Shown here: positions 42,480 through 50,445 of the stretch, in pieces | Layout: every line of letters begins with the position of its first letter | How positions within the stretch are numbered: position 1 is the first letter of the stretch | DNA from: a bacterium | GTDB taxonomy: Bacteria > Patescibacteriota > Minisyncoccia > Phycocordibacterales > UBA2100 | Direction: 5' to 3' | Assembly (NCBI GenBank): GCA_030674455.1 | Contig: JAUSGQ010000017.1 | Location: forward strand, 1-54,266 | DNA length: 54,266 bases | Translations under genes and position numbers: made by a program | The notes under the pieces: model-generated | The model's input: only the letters and a program-made list of their open reading frames with translations | Told to the model about the DNA's origin: nothing | The model's database searches: none

Positions 42480-44351
42480 TTATTTCATCTTTGGCATCGG
42501 CTCTTTTTCTTCGTCATCCCTTCCGGCTTCTTCCTCGGCTTCTATGAGGGTCGCATCAAGTTCTTCCGGCTCGGGCTCTTCCCTGAATCCTCCGGCCTGG
42601 ATTTTCCAAAGTTTTTGATATAGCCCCTTGTCTTCGAGCAGTTGCTGATGCGTTCCTTCGGCGACTATACTTCCTTTTTCCAAAACTATAATCCTGTCCA
42701 TTTTCATTATCGTTGAGAGTCGGTGGGCTATCACAATCACGGTCTTATCTTTCATCAATGTTTCGAGTGCATCTTGAATGAGCGCTTCGGATTCCGAATC
42801 CAAGCTTGATGTCGCCTCATCCAACAAGAGTATCGGCGCGTTTTTGAGGATTGCTCTCGCGATAGCCACGCGCTGGCGCTCTCCGCCCGAGAGCTTGATG
42901 CCACGCTCGCCTACATACGTGCCGTAACCCTGATTCAAATTTGAAATAAATTCGTGGCAATGCGCTTTTTTCGCCGCCTCAATCACCTCTTCATCGGTCG
43001 CGTCGCGCCGGCCATAGCGAATGTTTTCCATAAGCGGACGGTGGAACAAAACGGGTTCTTGCGGGACGAATGCAACCGCCTCGCGCAAGCTGTCCTGCGT
43101 AACTTTCGATATATTCTGCCCATCGATTGCGATACTCCCGCCCTTGATATCAAACATTCGCAGGAGCAGTTTTGTGATGGTGGATTTCCCCGCGCCCGAA
43201 TGTCCCACTAGTCCCACTTTTTCTTTCGATTTAATTTGCAAATTAAGTCCCGAAAGAAGAGGCGCGGAACTGAACGAAAATTGCACATCCTTGAATTCGA
43301 TTTCGCCATTCTTAACCTTTAGCGGCGGAGCGCCCTCTGGGTCGCGCACATCGTGCTTTTGCTCCAAGATGTAGACCATCTCGCTCGAATCGGCAAGTGC
43401 GTCGTAGAAGCGGCGCAATTCGCGGTTGATGCTGACGAGCCGGTCGAACGTCGTCATGAGATACGCCTGTATCAGAACAAAATCTCCGATGGTCAGCATT
43501 CCCTTTCCCCAATAAATAGTAGCGACCCACAGCAGAAGCACCTCAATGGCTATCATGAAAAATCCGATGCCTGACCATATCCAGTTGTCGGCAAGCCACG
43601 AGCGAAGCGTCGCTTTGCGCCATATATTTACAACTCCTTTAAACAAGCCGAGCTCGTGCCGGCTCCCTGAAAAAAGCATTATGGTCGGATGATTTGAGAT
43701 GGCATCGGCTAGCGTGCCAGTGATTCTCGTGTCTGCTTCTGCGCGCGCGGCGCGCACAGGCTGGCGAAGCTTGGCGACGTAGATCTGAAATGCCATAAAA
43801 AGCACCGACCAGACGCCGAGCGCGATACCCAAAATAGGGTTGCGTAGAAATAGAACCGTGACGGCGCCGCAGACGAATAAAAAGGTCGGGAAAAATTGCA
43901 AAGCGATGGCATCGAACATGACCTCGAAAGCGCGCGCGAATTTGCTCACGCGATGCGTGAGAGAACCGGCAAAATTCGATGTGAAGAAATTGTATGAGTG
44001 GCCTATAAGATATTCGAACGCGTTCGAAAATAAATTGGTCATCACGCGCGCCTCAAGATAAATGTTGCTGAAGTCCTGAAGCCGCCGCATCGCCCAGCTC
44101 GCGAGCCAAATGAGCGCAATGATAACGATGATGCCAAAAAGCTGGCTGACCAATGCCGCGCTCGGAGTCTTGGATGCCAGCACGTTAAAAAACTCTTTCA
44201 AATACCACGGAGCGGCAAGGTCTGCCACCTGTAGGCCGACTACTCCGAGAAACACCAGAAAAATGAAGCTCGGGTATCGAATCACGCTCCGGTAATAAGT
44301 GCGCAAAACCTGGCCGGAAGTGGCGTATTTCTTCTTTGGGGCATCGTCCAT
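42480..44351 (-). CDS. ABC exporter, fused membrane and ATPase domains (MsbA/MDR type)
   Basis: 623 residues. Six transmembrane segments in about 1-320, then the nucleotide-binding domain: Walker A GLVGHSGAGKSTI, Q-loop VAFVPQEPVLFHRPL, signature LSGGERQRVAIARAI, Walker B ILLLDEATSSLD and H-loop VIVIAHRLSTI. It works as a homodimer or heterodimer exporting lipids, peptides or drugs; the substrate cannot be read. The C-terminal tail after about 590 is strikingly acidic (EEPEPEELDATLIEAEEEAGRDDEEKEPMP). The gene stands alone. Confidence 0.93.
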   Translation of the reverse strand: MDDAPKKKYATSGQVLRTYYRSVIRYPSFIFLVFLGVVGLQVADLAAPWYLKEFFNVLASKTPSAALVSQLFGIIVIIALIWLASWAMRRLQDFSNIYLEARVMTNLFSNAFEYLIGHSYNFFTSNFAGSLTHRVSKFARAFEVMFDAIALQFFPTFLFVCGAVTVLFLRNPILGIALGVWSVLFMAFQIYVAKLRQPVRAARAEADTRITGTLADAISNHPTIMLFSGSRHELGLFKGVVNIWRKATLRSWLADNWIWSGIGFFMIAIEVLLLWVATIYWGKGMLTIGDFVLIQAYLMTTFDRLVSINRELRRFYDALADSSEMVYILEQKHDVRDPEGAPPLKVKNGEIEFKDVQFSFSSAPLLSGLNLQIKSKEKVGLVGHSGAGKSTITKLLLRMFDIKGGSIAIDGQNISKVTQDSLREAVAFVPQEPVLFHRPLMENIRYGRRDATDEEVIEAAKKAHCHEFISNLNQGYGTYVGERGIKLSGGERQRVAIARAILKNAPILLLDEATSSLDSESEALIQDALETLMKDKTVIVIAHRLSTIMKMDRIIVLEKGSIVAEGTHQQLLEDKGLYQKLWKIQAGGFREEPEPEELDATLIEAEEEAGRDDEEKEPMPKMK

Positions 44352-44385
44352 GTTAGATTTTGTTACGAGTAAAACGAGTTACCTG

Positions 44386-44452
44386 CCCGCCGAAGCTTCG
44401 GCGCAGGCGGGGAAAATCTTACACCCAGCACCTTTCGCGAAAGGTGCTGGGT
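44386..44452. repeat. GCCGAAGCTTCGGC palindrome and CCAGCACC palindrome
   Basis: 44386-44410 carries CCGCCGAAGCTTCGGCGCAGGCGG-like DNA. 44423-44452 is a perfect 30-bp palindrome with arms ACCCAGCACCTTTCG. 44453-44580 holds no recognisable gene; it should contain the promoter of the next small gene. Confidence 0.8.
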
Positions 44453-44593
44453 AAAGAAATAGTAATTCATTTCATTCATAACGATTTCTTTATCCTAGCG
44501 TACTAAAACCCTTTGGGCTATTTGCTGGCGCACTATCTTTTGTGGTGGTTTTGGGTGTAGGATGCCGACTAGTTCATCAACCAGGAGACCACG

Positions 44594-44776
44594 ATGAGAG
44601 AACGGATGGTGTGGCTCCTGCTGGGTGTGGGAGTCGCGATGTTGGGACTCGACAGATTTATGGTCGAGTTCCTAAAAGAAGAATCGTCGCCGACTGTGTT
44701 AGGCGTCGGCATCGGAATGATTATCTCCGGATTGATCGTACTTTTCCGGAGGATTTCCAAGGGCGAGGATTATTAA
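44594..44776 (+). CDS. Small two-helix membrane protein (orphan)
   Basis: 60 residues. AGGAG (44583-44587) is 6 nt before the ATG. Two hydrophobic helices (MVWLLLGVGVAMLGLDRFMV and VLGVGIGMIISGLIVLFRRI) are joined by FLKEESSPT; the C-terminus is charged. No family is recognised. Its own strong terminator follows within 10 bp of the stop, so it is a stand-alone gene. Confidence 0.7.
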   Translation: MRERMVWLLLGVGVAMLGLDRFMVEFLKEESSPTVLGVGIGMIISGLIVLFRRISKGEDY

Positions 44777-44782
44777 TCGCCC

Positions 44783-44816
44783 ACCGGCTGCTCACTACGC
44801 AGTCGGTACTTTTTTA
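44783..44816 (+). terminator. Terminator of the small membrane protein gene
   Basis: ACCGGCTGC / GCAGTCGGT stem with one G-U, followed by ACTTTTTTAA. Confidence 0.8.
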
Positions 44817-44874
44817 AGACGCTGGTTCAGATAAAAAGTGGTAATTTATTTTATGCTGTGTACTATCACTACCG

Positions 44875-46185
44875 ATGAGAATATTAGGTATCGAAACTTC
44901 TTGCGATGAATCAGCCGTCTGCTTAATTGATGCAGAAGGCAGTTTTGGCAGCGATTTTCAATTTAAAGTTCTAGGAAATTCTCTTAATTCGCAAATTGCT
45001 ATACACGCGCAATACGGGGGCGTTTTTCCTAATCTCGCAAAACGAGAGCACGCCAAAAACCTCGTTCCACTTCTTGAACAAACACTTAGTGAAGCAGGAA
45101 TGAGTTTAGATACATATACCGATATATCTGCATATGCGGATAAACTCCGGGAAATTCTTGCGCGGGAGCCGGAACTTTATACTCAACTATTAGACTTTTT
45201 TAGTAAAAACACGAAACGCGAACATTCCAACATTCTGCAGAATGTTGGAATGTTGCAAAAGCCGGAAATAGACGCTATTGCCGTTACGGTCGGCCCAGGG
45301 CTTGAACCGGCTTTGTGGGTCGGGATTAATTTCGCTCGGGCGTTATCTCTGGTGTGGAATATCCCCATCGTGGCCGTTAATCATATGGAAGGACACTTCG
45401 TCAGCGCGCTTCTGCGCGATGACGAAGGTTTCAGGTTTCAGGTTTCAGGAAATAGTGAAATCAATACCAAAACCTATAACCTAGAACCTATAACCTATCC
45501 CCTGCTTGCGCTTCTGATTTCCGGAGGACACACGGAATTGGTTCTCTCATCAAAGTTACACGATTATAAAATTCTGGGTGCCACGCGCGATGACGCCGTC
45601 GGCGAAGCGTTCGACAAAGTCGCTCGTCTGCTTGGGCTTCCGTATCCCGGCGGAGCAGAACTTTCTGCCCTCGCAGAAAGAGCGCGAAAGTCCCATGAGA
45701 TGTCATCTCAATCCATTGAGATGACATCTCACTGGATGTTACCTAGACCGATGCTCCACGACAAAACACTGGACTTTTCTTTCGCGGGGCTCAAAACGGC
45801 TGTTTTGCGACTGGTGGAGGCCGAAGGTTCCAGAAGGTCAGACCTTCCTGGAAGGTCTGACCTTCTGGAATTCAGGATGCAGATAGCACGCGAATTTGAA
45901 GATGCCGTTACAGAAGTTCTTGTCGCGAAAACAATGAAAGCCGTGGACGAATACGGTGTGCAAACAGTAGTGGTCGGAGGCGGGGTTTCCGCAAACGGCT
46001 TTATTAAGTCTCGCATCGCTGAAGCTTTGGAAAAAGCGGGCTTGCCTCGCCCGCTCGTTCCATCGCGCGAACTCGCAACAGACAACGCAATTATGATTGC
46101 CCTTGCCGGATACTTTCGAGCAAAAAATCGGGATTTCGTAAATCCCGACATGCTGAAAGCGAATGGAAATCTAAAACTCGCCTAA
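44875..46185 (+). CDS. tsaD: tRNA threonylcarbamoyltransferase TsaD with repeat insertions
   Basis: 436 residues, about 95 more than usual. Transfers the threonylcarbamoyl group to A37 of tRNA. Motifs: ILGIETSCDESAVCL, the metal-binding VNHMEGH, LISGGHTELVL, DDAVGEAFDKVARLLGLPYPGG, VVGGGVSANGFIKSRI and the TDNAIMIA end. The extra length comes from a CPR-type insert after LLEQTLSEAGM (TYTDISAYADKLREILA...) and from four repeat-encoded inserts: HSNILQNVGMLQ (45221-45254), GFRFQVSGNS...TYNLEPITY (about 45427-45500), SHEMSSQSIEMTSHW (45696-45731) and GSRRSDLPGRSDLLE (45829-45869). All are in frame and lie between conserved blocks. A hexamer TACTAT 9 nt before the ATG hints at a near-leaderless mRNA. 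Confidence 0.95.
   Translation: MRILGIETSCDESAVCLIDAEGSFGSDFQFKVLGNSLNSQIAIHAQYGGVFPNLAKREHAKNLVPLLEQTLSEAGMSLDTYTDISAYADKLREILAREPELYTQLLDFFSKNTKREHSNILQNVGMLQKPEIDAIAVTVGPGLEPALWVGINFARALSLVWNIPIVAVNHMEGHFVSALLRDDEGFRFQVSGNSEINTKTYNLEPITYPLLALLISGGHTELVLSSKLHDYKILGATRDDAVGEAFDKVARLLGLPYPGGAELSALAERARKSHEMSSQSIEMTSHWMLPRPMLHDKTLDFSFAGLKTAVLRLVEAEGSRRSDLPGRSDLLEFRMQIAREFEDAVTEVLVAKTMKAVDEYGVQTVVVGGGVSANGFIKSRIAEALEKAGLPRPLVPSRELATDNAIMIALAGYFRAKNRDFVNPDMLKANGNLKLA
45221..45254. repeat. 34-bp perfect palindrome in tsaD
   Basis: 17-bp arms AACATTCCAACATTCTG without a loop; same family as the inverted repeat before argF. Confidence 0.92.
45427..45500. repeat. AGGTTTCAGG and AACCTATAACC tracts in tsaD
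   Basis: AGGTTTCAGGTTTCAGG (about 45430-45449) is followed by AACCTATAACCTAGAACCTA (about 45472-45495). The second tract reads TYNLEPITY, the same frame as in the pilin leaders. Confidence 0.85.
45696..45731. repeat. 36-bp palindrome in tsaD
   Basis: Perfect 17-bp arms TGAGATGTCATCTCAAT with centre CC; each arm is itself nearly palindromic. Confidence 0.92.
45829..45869. repeat. 41-bp palindrome in tsaD
   Basis: Perfect 20-bp arms TCCAGAAGGTCAGACCTTCC around a single T. Confidence 0.92.
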
Positions 46186-46227
46186 TACCCGTTTGGCCTT
46201 ACTTTAGCGACGGGTTACTATGTCGAA

Positions 46228-49080
46228 ATGACAGAACCCTCCAAAGCTCCCGAGCCGTTTCTTAAACCCTACAACTCCGCGGAGAATGAGCCGAAAATCC
46301 TTGAACTCTGGGAAAAGAGCGGATTTGCTAATCCAGATGTTTGCATCGAAAAAGGCGTAACAGCGCCGGATGCGGAATCTTATTCCATAGTCCTTCCCCC
46401 TCCCAACGTGACCGGGACGCTTCACATGGGACACGCCGCGATGCTCGCAATTCAGGATATTTTGATTCGATACCACCGGATGCGGGGGGAGAAAACATTG
46501 TGGCTTCCCGGTACCGACCATGCGGCAATCGCCACTCAATCAGTAGTTGAGAAAAATCTGCTCAAGACTGAAAAGAAAAGTCGGCATGATTTAGGACGCG
46601 AAGAATTTCTTAAACGCGTCGAAGAATTCGCGCAGGCGAGCCACGACACCATCGTGGGGCAAGTGCGTGCGATGGGCGCATCCGTTGATTGGACTCGCGA
46701 GGCATACACACTGGATGAGGCGCGCAACGTGGCCGTGCGCACGGCCTTCAAAAATATGTACGATGCCGGTCTTATATATAGAGGCAATCGCATTGTAAAC
46801 TGGGACCCCAAAATGCAAACGACGGTTTCCGACGACGAAATCGAATACGTGGAGCAAAAAGACCCGTTCTACTATTTCAAATACGGCCCGTTCACTATTG
46901 GAACTGTCCGTCCCGAAACTAAATTCGGCGATAAATATATCGTGATGCATCCGGATGATGCTCGGTACAAAGAATACAAACACGGCCAGCAGCTCGAAGT
47001 CGAATGGATAAACGGACCGATACTGGCGACAATAATTAAAGACCAGGCGGCCGACATGTCGTTCGGCTCCGGCGTGATGACGATTACTCCGGCACACTCC
47101 GGCATCGACTTTGAAATTGCGCAAAAGCACAAGCTGGATGTGGAGCAGATAATCAACGAGCGCGGAATACTTCTGCCTATCGCGGGCGAATTCGCCGGCC
47201 AGCATATAAAGAAGGCGCGGCCGATGGTTCTGGAAAAATTGCGTGCAAAAGGGTTGCTCGTGAAAATCGAAGAGGGCTACGTACACAATGTGGCGACCAA
47301 CAGCCGCGGCGGCGAGACACTCGAACCGCAAATAAAGTTGCAATGGTTCGTGGATGTAAATAAGAAATTTACCATTCCGCATTCCGAAATTCCCGGCATC
47401 GCCTCGGGTTCAAAAACATCTCTCAAAGAGATCATGCGGCGTGCGGTGGATTCGGGCGCGATTAAAATCGCGCCAGACCGATTCGAGAAAGTGTATTACA
47501 ACTGGATAGACAACCTGCGCGACTGGTGCATTTCGCGGCAAATTTGGTACGGGCACCGAATCCCCGTTTGGTACTGCCTCAATTGCAAATACGAAGCCGT
47601 CGATGCGGATGTGAAAAGCAAATGGTTCCTCGTCCGGCATGGAGAAACAGAAGGAAATGTAAAAAGAATCACTCAGGGTCATCAAGATACGCCTCTGACA
47701 GAACAAGGAATAGCACAGGCAAGAACCGCCGGAGAACAATTGAAAAATCAGAATATCGAACTCATCATCAGCTCGGATTTGGGAAGATGCAAGCAGACGG
47801 CAGAAATTATCGCGAAAGCAACGGGAGCAGAAGTCGTATTTGATGCCGCATTCAGAGAGCGATTCATGGGAGACGGCGAGGGATTAACATACGAAGAACA
47901 AGAGGAACGCTTCAGTCCGTTTAAAGATTATGACGACAGAACGGAGGGGAATATGGAGACGACCCGCGAATTGGAGGAGAGGGTCTCTGAAGCATTCGCC
48001 AAGCACAAGAAAATTCACGGTCACAAGAATGTGGTCATCGTAAGCCATGGCGGTGCGATTCGCTGGCTTCTCAAACGCATAAAAAATCTCACATTTGACG
48101 AGGCCAGAATAACGAAAGTTGCCGGAAATGCCTCGGTTCAGTCACTTGATGTTCTAAACGCCTGCACAAAATGCGGAAACGATTTATTCGAGCAAGATTC
48201 AGATACCTTGGACACTTGGTTCTCTTCGGGATTGTGGACATTCTCTACACTGGGGTGGCCCTTGGACTACGCTCAGGGTAAACCCAAAACTGGAACTGAC
48301 CTGGCGACATATCACCCGACCGCCGTGCTTGAAACCGGGTACGACATTCTTTTCTTCTGGGTTGCACGCATGATACTGATGACCGGTTTTTGCCTCGGCA
48401 CGGTACCCTTCCGCAACGTCTACTTGCACGGCCTCGTGCGCGACGCGAAAGGGCGCAAGATGTCGAAATCTCTCGGCAATGTAATCGACCCGCTGACCAT
48501 GACGGAGAAATACGGCGCTGATGCCGCGCGTCTCTCACTTATTGTCGGCGCTTCGCCTGGCAATGATGTGAAGCTTTCGGAAGACCGCGTGCGCGGATAT
48601 AAGCATTTTGCGAATAAGGTGTGGAATATATCAAGATTCGTACTCGAATCTTGCGCTGATTTACACACAAAGGCAGATGCAGAAATTGGACACGGCGTGT
48701 CCAATTTGGAGGAAGCGGATAATCAACTAATCGCCGAGACCCAAGAAATAGCGAGCGTGGTTTCCGAACATATAGACAATTTCCGCTTGGACCTAGCCGC
48801 CGATACTATTTATCACTTCGTATGGCACCGCTTCGCGGACGAGATCATTGAGGATTCGAAGACAATTCTGAAGGGCGCAGACGAGGCCGCCGCACTTTCT
48901 AGACGCTATACGCTAAACGCTATCCTTGATACTTCTTTGCGACTCCTCCACCCATTCATGCCATTCGTCACTGAAGCGATTTGGCAGAACCTGCCTGCGC
49001 ATGCTGGCGGGCAGGCAGGCCTTCCACAGAAAGACAGCGAACTCCTGATGGTGGCCAAATGGCCGAGTTACAATAGCTAA
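46228..49080 (+). CDS. valS: Valyl-tRNA synthetase with embedded histidine-phosphatase domain
   Basis: 950 residues. Charges tRNA-Val. HIGH motif PPPNVTGTLHMGHA (about 60), KMSKS motif GRKMSKSLGN and the class I editing domain (about 215-385). The zinc module begins WYCLNCKY (C450, C453) and ends ACTKCGND (C646, C649), followed by DTLDTWFSSGLW. Between these pairs sits a complete histidine-phosphatase/phosphoglycerate-mutase domain (about 463-640): LVRHGETEGN (H471), SSDLGRCKQTAEI and VSHGGAIRWLL (H607). The C-terminal coiled coil of most ValRS is absent. Repeat-encoded segments: EIGHGVSNLE (48683-48707), SRRYTLNA (48899-48920) and PAHAGGQAGLP (about 49000-49024). The next gene starts immediately after the stop. 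Confidence 0.96.
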   Translation: MTEPSKAPEPFLKPYNSAENEPKILELWEKSGFANPDVCIEKGVTAPDAESYSIVLPPPNVTGTLHMGHAAMLAIQDILIRYHRMRGEKTLWLPGTDHAAIATQSVVEKNLLKTEKKSRHDLGREEFLKRVEEFAQASHDTIVGQVRAMGASVDWTREAYTLDEARNVAVRTAFKNMYDAGLIYRGNRIVNWDPKMQTTVSDDEIEYVEQKDPFYYFKYGPFTIGTVRPETKFGDKYIVMHPDDARYKEYKHGQQLEVEWINGPILATIIKDQAADMSFGSGVMTITPAHSGIDFEIAQKHKLDVEQIINERGILLPIAGEFAGQHIKKARPMVLEKLRAKGLLVKIEEGYVHNVATNSRGGETLEPQIKLQWFVDVNKKFTIPHSEIPGIASGSKTSLKEIMRRAVDSGAIKIAPDRFEKVYYNWIDNLRDWCISRQIWYGHRIPVWYCLNCKYEAVDADVKSKWFLVRHGETEGNVKRITQGHQDTPLTEQGIAQARTAGEQLKNQNIELIISSDLGRCKQTAEIIAKATGAEVVFDAAFRERFMGDGEGLTYEEQEERFSPFKDYDDRTEGNMETTRELEERVSEAFAKHKKIHGHKNVVIVSHGGAIRWLLKRIKNLTFDEARITKVAGNASVQSLDVLNACTKCGNDLFEQDSDTLDTWFSSGLWTFSTLGWPLDYAQGKPKTGTDLATYHPTAVLETGYDILFFWVARMILMTGFCLGTVPFRNVYLHGLVRDAKGRKMSKSLGNVIDPLTMTEKYGADAARLSLIVGASPGNDVKLSEDRVRGYKHFANKVWNISRFVLESCADLHTKADAEIGHGVSNLEEADNQLIAETQEIASVVSEHIDNFRLDLAADTIYHFVWHRFADEIIEDSKTILKGADEAAALSRRYTLNAILDTSLRLLHPFMPFVTEAIWQNLPAHAGGQAGLPQKDSELLMVAKWPSYNS
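47617..48147 (+). other. Histidine-phosphatase domain insertion within valS
   Basis: About 177 codons, from KSKWFLVRHGE to about VAGNASVQSLDV. Both catalytic His (RHG and SHG), the acid E of the RFMGDGEGLTYEE region and the Arg of SSDLGR are present, so the domain looks active. It reads as part of the ValRS frame, with no internal stop or start signals. Confidence 0.93.
48683..48707. repeat. TTGGACAC-family palindrome, copy 4 (inside valS)
   Basis: 25 bp, centre GGC; identical arms to the copies around the RAYT gene 20 kb away. Read in frame as EIGHGVSNL in the anticodon-binding region. Confidence 0.92.
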
Positions 49081-49788
49081 ATGACGGAATTCACACCTGT
49101 CTTAGCGGCGATAGCAGGCGGGATTTTTCCCGCACTTGCATGGCTTTGGTTTTGGCGAAGAGAAGATTCCGTTCATCCGGAACCGCGCCGACTTATCGCG
49201 CTGGCATTTCTAGCGGGAATGGTTGCAGTCTACGTAGCCGCTAAAACTGAACTGTACGTTTCTAGAATTCTTGTAAACTCGATTTCCGTCACAATATTAA
49301 CGTTTACTGTATGGCCGGCTATCGAGGAAATCGTGAAATTCCTCGCTGCGTACTTTACCGTCTTACGGCGGCGGGAAGACGACGAGCCGATTGACCCCGT
49401 TATATACATGGTCGCTGTGGCGCTCGGTTTCGCAGCTGCGGAAAACACGCTTTTTCTATTGAGTCCGCTTTCGGGAGACACGGTCATTCAAACCGTTCTC
49501 ACCGGAAACCTGCGTACCGTGGGGGCCACGCTTCTCCACGTGCTCTCATCGTCAATTATAGGCGCGGCGTTTGGACTCTCCTTTTACAAATCAAAAATGC
49601 AAAAATTCGCGTATGCAGTCATCGGAGTTATCCTCGCTATCGCTTTGCACGGGTCCTTCAATTACCTCATACTTAACACGCCGGAGGAGAGCCTCTTGCG
49701 CACGTTTGGATATGTGTGGATTGCGCTTATTGCGCTCCTGGCTGTGCTAGAATATATCAAGCGTATCCATCCGCGAATTTTCAAATAA
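49081..49788 (+). CDS. PrsW-family intramembrane metalloprotease
   Basis: 235 residues, about seven transmembrane segments. The PrsW catalytic signatures are EEIVKFLAAYF (first helix motif), GFAAAEN and HGSFNYLI, which place the Glu/His metal ligands in the membrane. PrsW cleaves an anti-sigma factor in Bacillus; the substrate here is unknown. The ATG directly follows the valS stop (TAAATG), so the two are co-transcribed and probably translationally coupled. Confidence 0.88.
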   Translation: MTEFTPVLAAIAGGIFPALAWLWFWRREDSVHPEPRRLIALAFLAGMVAVYVAAKTELYVSRILVNSISVTILTFTVWPAIEEIVKFLAAYFTVLRRREDDEPIDPVIYMVAVALGFAAAENTLFLLSPLSGDTVIQTVLTGNLRTVGATLLHVLSSSIIGAAFGLSFYKSKMQKFAYAVIGVILAIALHGSFNYLILNTPEESLLRTFGYVWIALIALLAVLEYIKRIHPRIFK

Positions 49789-49825
49789 ATATAAAATTAA
49801 TTTATTAAACTAATTACTAATTAAC

Positions 49826-50314
49826 ATGGCGAAACCTTCATTCTTTGCGCGTTTGACCGGCTCTGCAGGAGAATATGACGATTATTTGGATGATGGCGAC
49901 GCGAAGCAGGCCGTGTTTGAGGGGAGCGGCGGAGAGCGCCACGCGCATATTGATAATAGTGACGAGCAGATGCCCGTGGGCCAAGGCGGCGAGCTCGCTG
50001 TTGATGTTTACCAGACAGCGGATGCTATCGTGGTGAAAGCTCTTATCGCGGGAGTTCAGCCCACATCAATAGATATTTCCCTCACGCGCGAGATGCTCAC
50101 CATCAGCGGTTCGCGCGAGGATGAGCGCGAAGTCGACGAGGAAAATTACTTCCAGCGCGAGCTGTACTGGGGTTCTTTTACCCGCACAATACTTTTGCCG
50201 GAGGAAATTGACGTTGACCTAGCCGAGGCTACCGAGAAGCACGGCATCCTCATGCTGCGCCTGCCGAAAATCAATAAGAAGAAACAGACGAAGCTTAAGG
50301 TGAGAAGCCGTTAA
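49826..50314 (+). CDS. Hsp20/alpha-crystallin small heat-shock protein
   Basis: 162 residues. An acidic, disordered N-terminus (about 1-55, EYDDYLDDGDAKQ), then the alpha-crystallin domain: ELAVDVYQTADAIVVKALIAGVQPTSIDISL, REMLTISGSREDEREVDEENYFQRELYWGSFTRTILLPEEID and KHGILMLRLPK. The C-terminal I/V-x-I/V anchor is replaced by a basic tail (KKKQTKLKVRSR). ATP-independent holdase. Only an A/T-rich gap separates it from prsW; a repeat hairpin follows the stop. Confidence 0.92.
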   Translation: MAKPSFFARLTGSAGEYDDYLDDGDAKQAVFEGSGGERHAHIDNSDEQMPVGQGGELAVDVYQTADAIVVKALIAGVQPTSIDISLTREMLTISGSREDEREVDEENYFQRELYWGSFTRTILLPEEIDVDLAEATEKHGILMLRLPKINKKKQTKLKVRSR

Positions 50315-50316
50315 AG

Positions 50317-50368
50317 GTCTCCAAGGGAAGTCCTTAAAGAGTCACTCCCAAGGACTCCCCTTGGAGAC
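50317..50368. repeat. AGGAGTCACC-family hairpin, left copy beside the dsbA-like gene
   Basis: Arms GTCTCCAAGGGAAGTCCTT and AAGGACTCCCCTTGGAGAC (18 of 19 complementary), loop about 14 nt with AGAGTCACTCCC. It starts 3 bp after the hsp20 stop and may end that transcript. Confidence 0.88.
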
Positions 50369-50409
50369 AGTTTTGTTGTCCGAATTGCTACTAGCTACCG
50401 GCTGGCCTG

Positions 50410-50418
50410 TGCTATACT
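50410..50418 (+). promoter_or_regulatory. Extended -10 promoter of the DsbA-like gene
   Basis: TGC-TATACT with the hexamer at 50413-50418, 28 bp before the ATG. There is no good -35 at the right distance. Confidence 0.5.
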
Positions 50419-50445
50419 TTCTCAGTTATAAATAAAATCTTAGTC

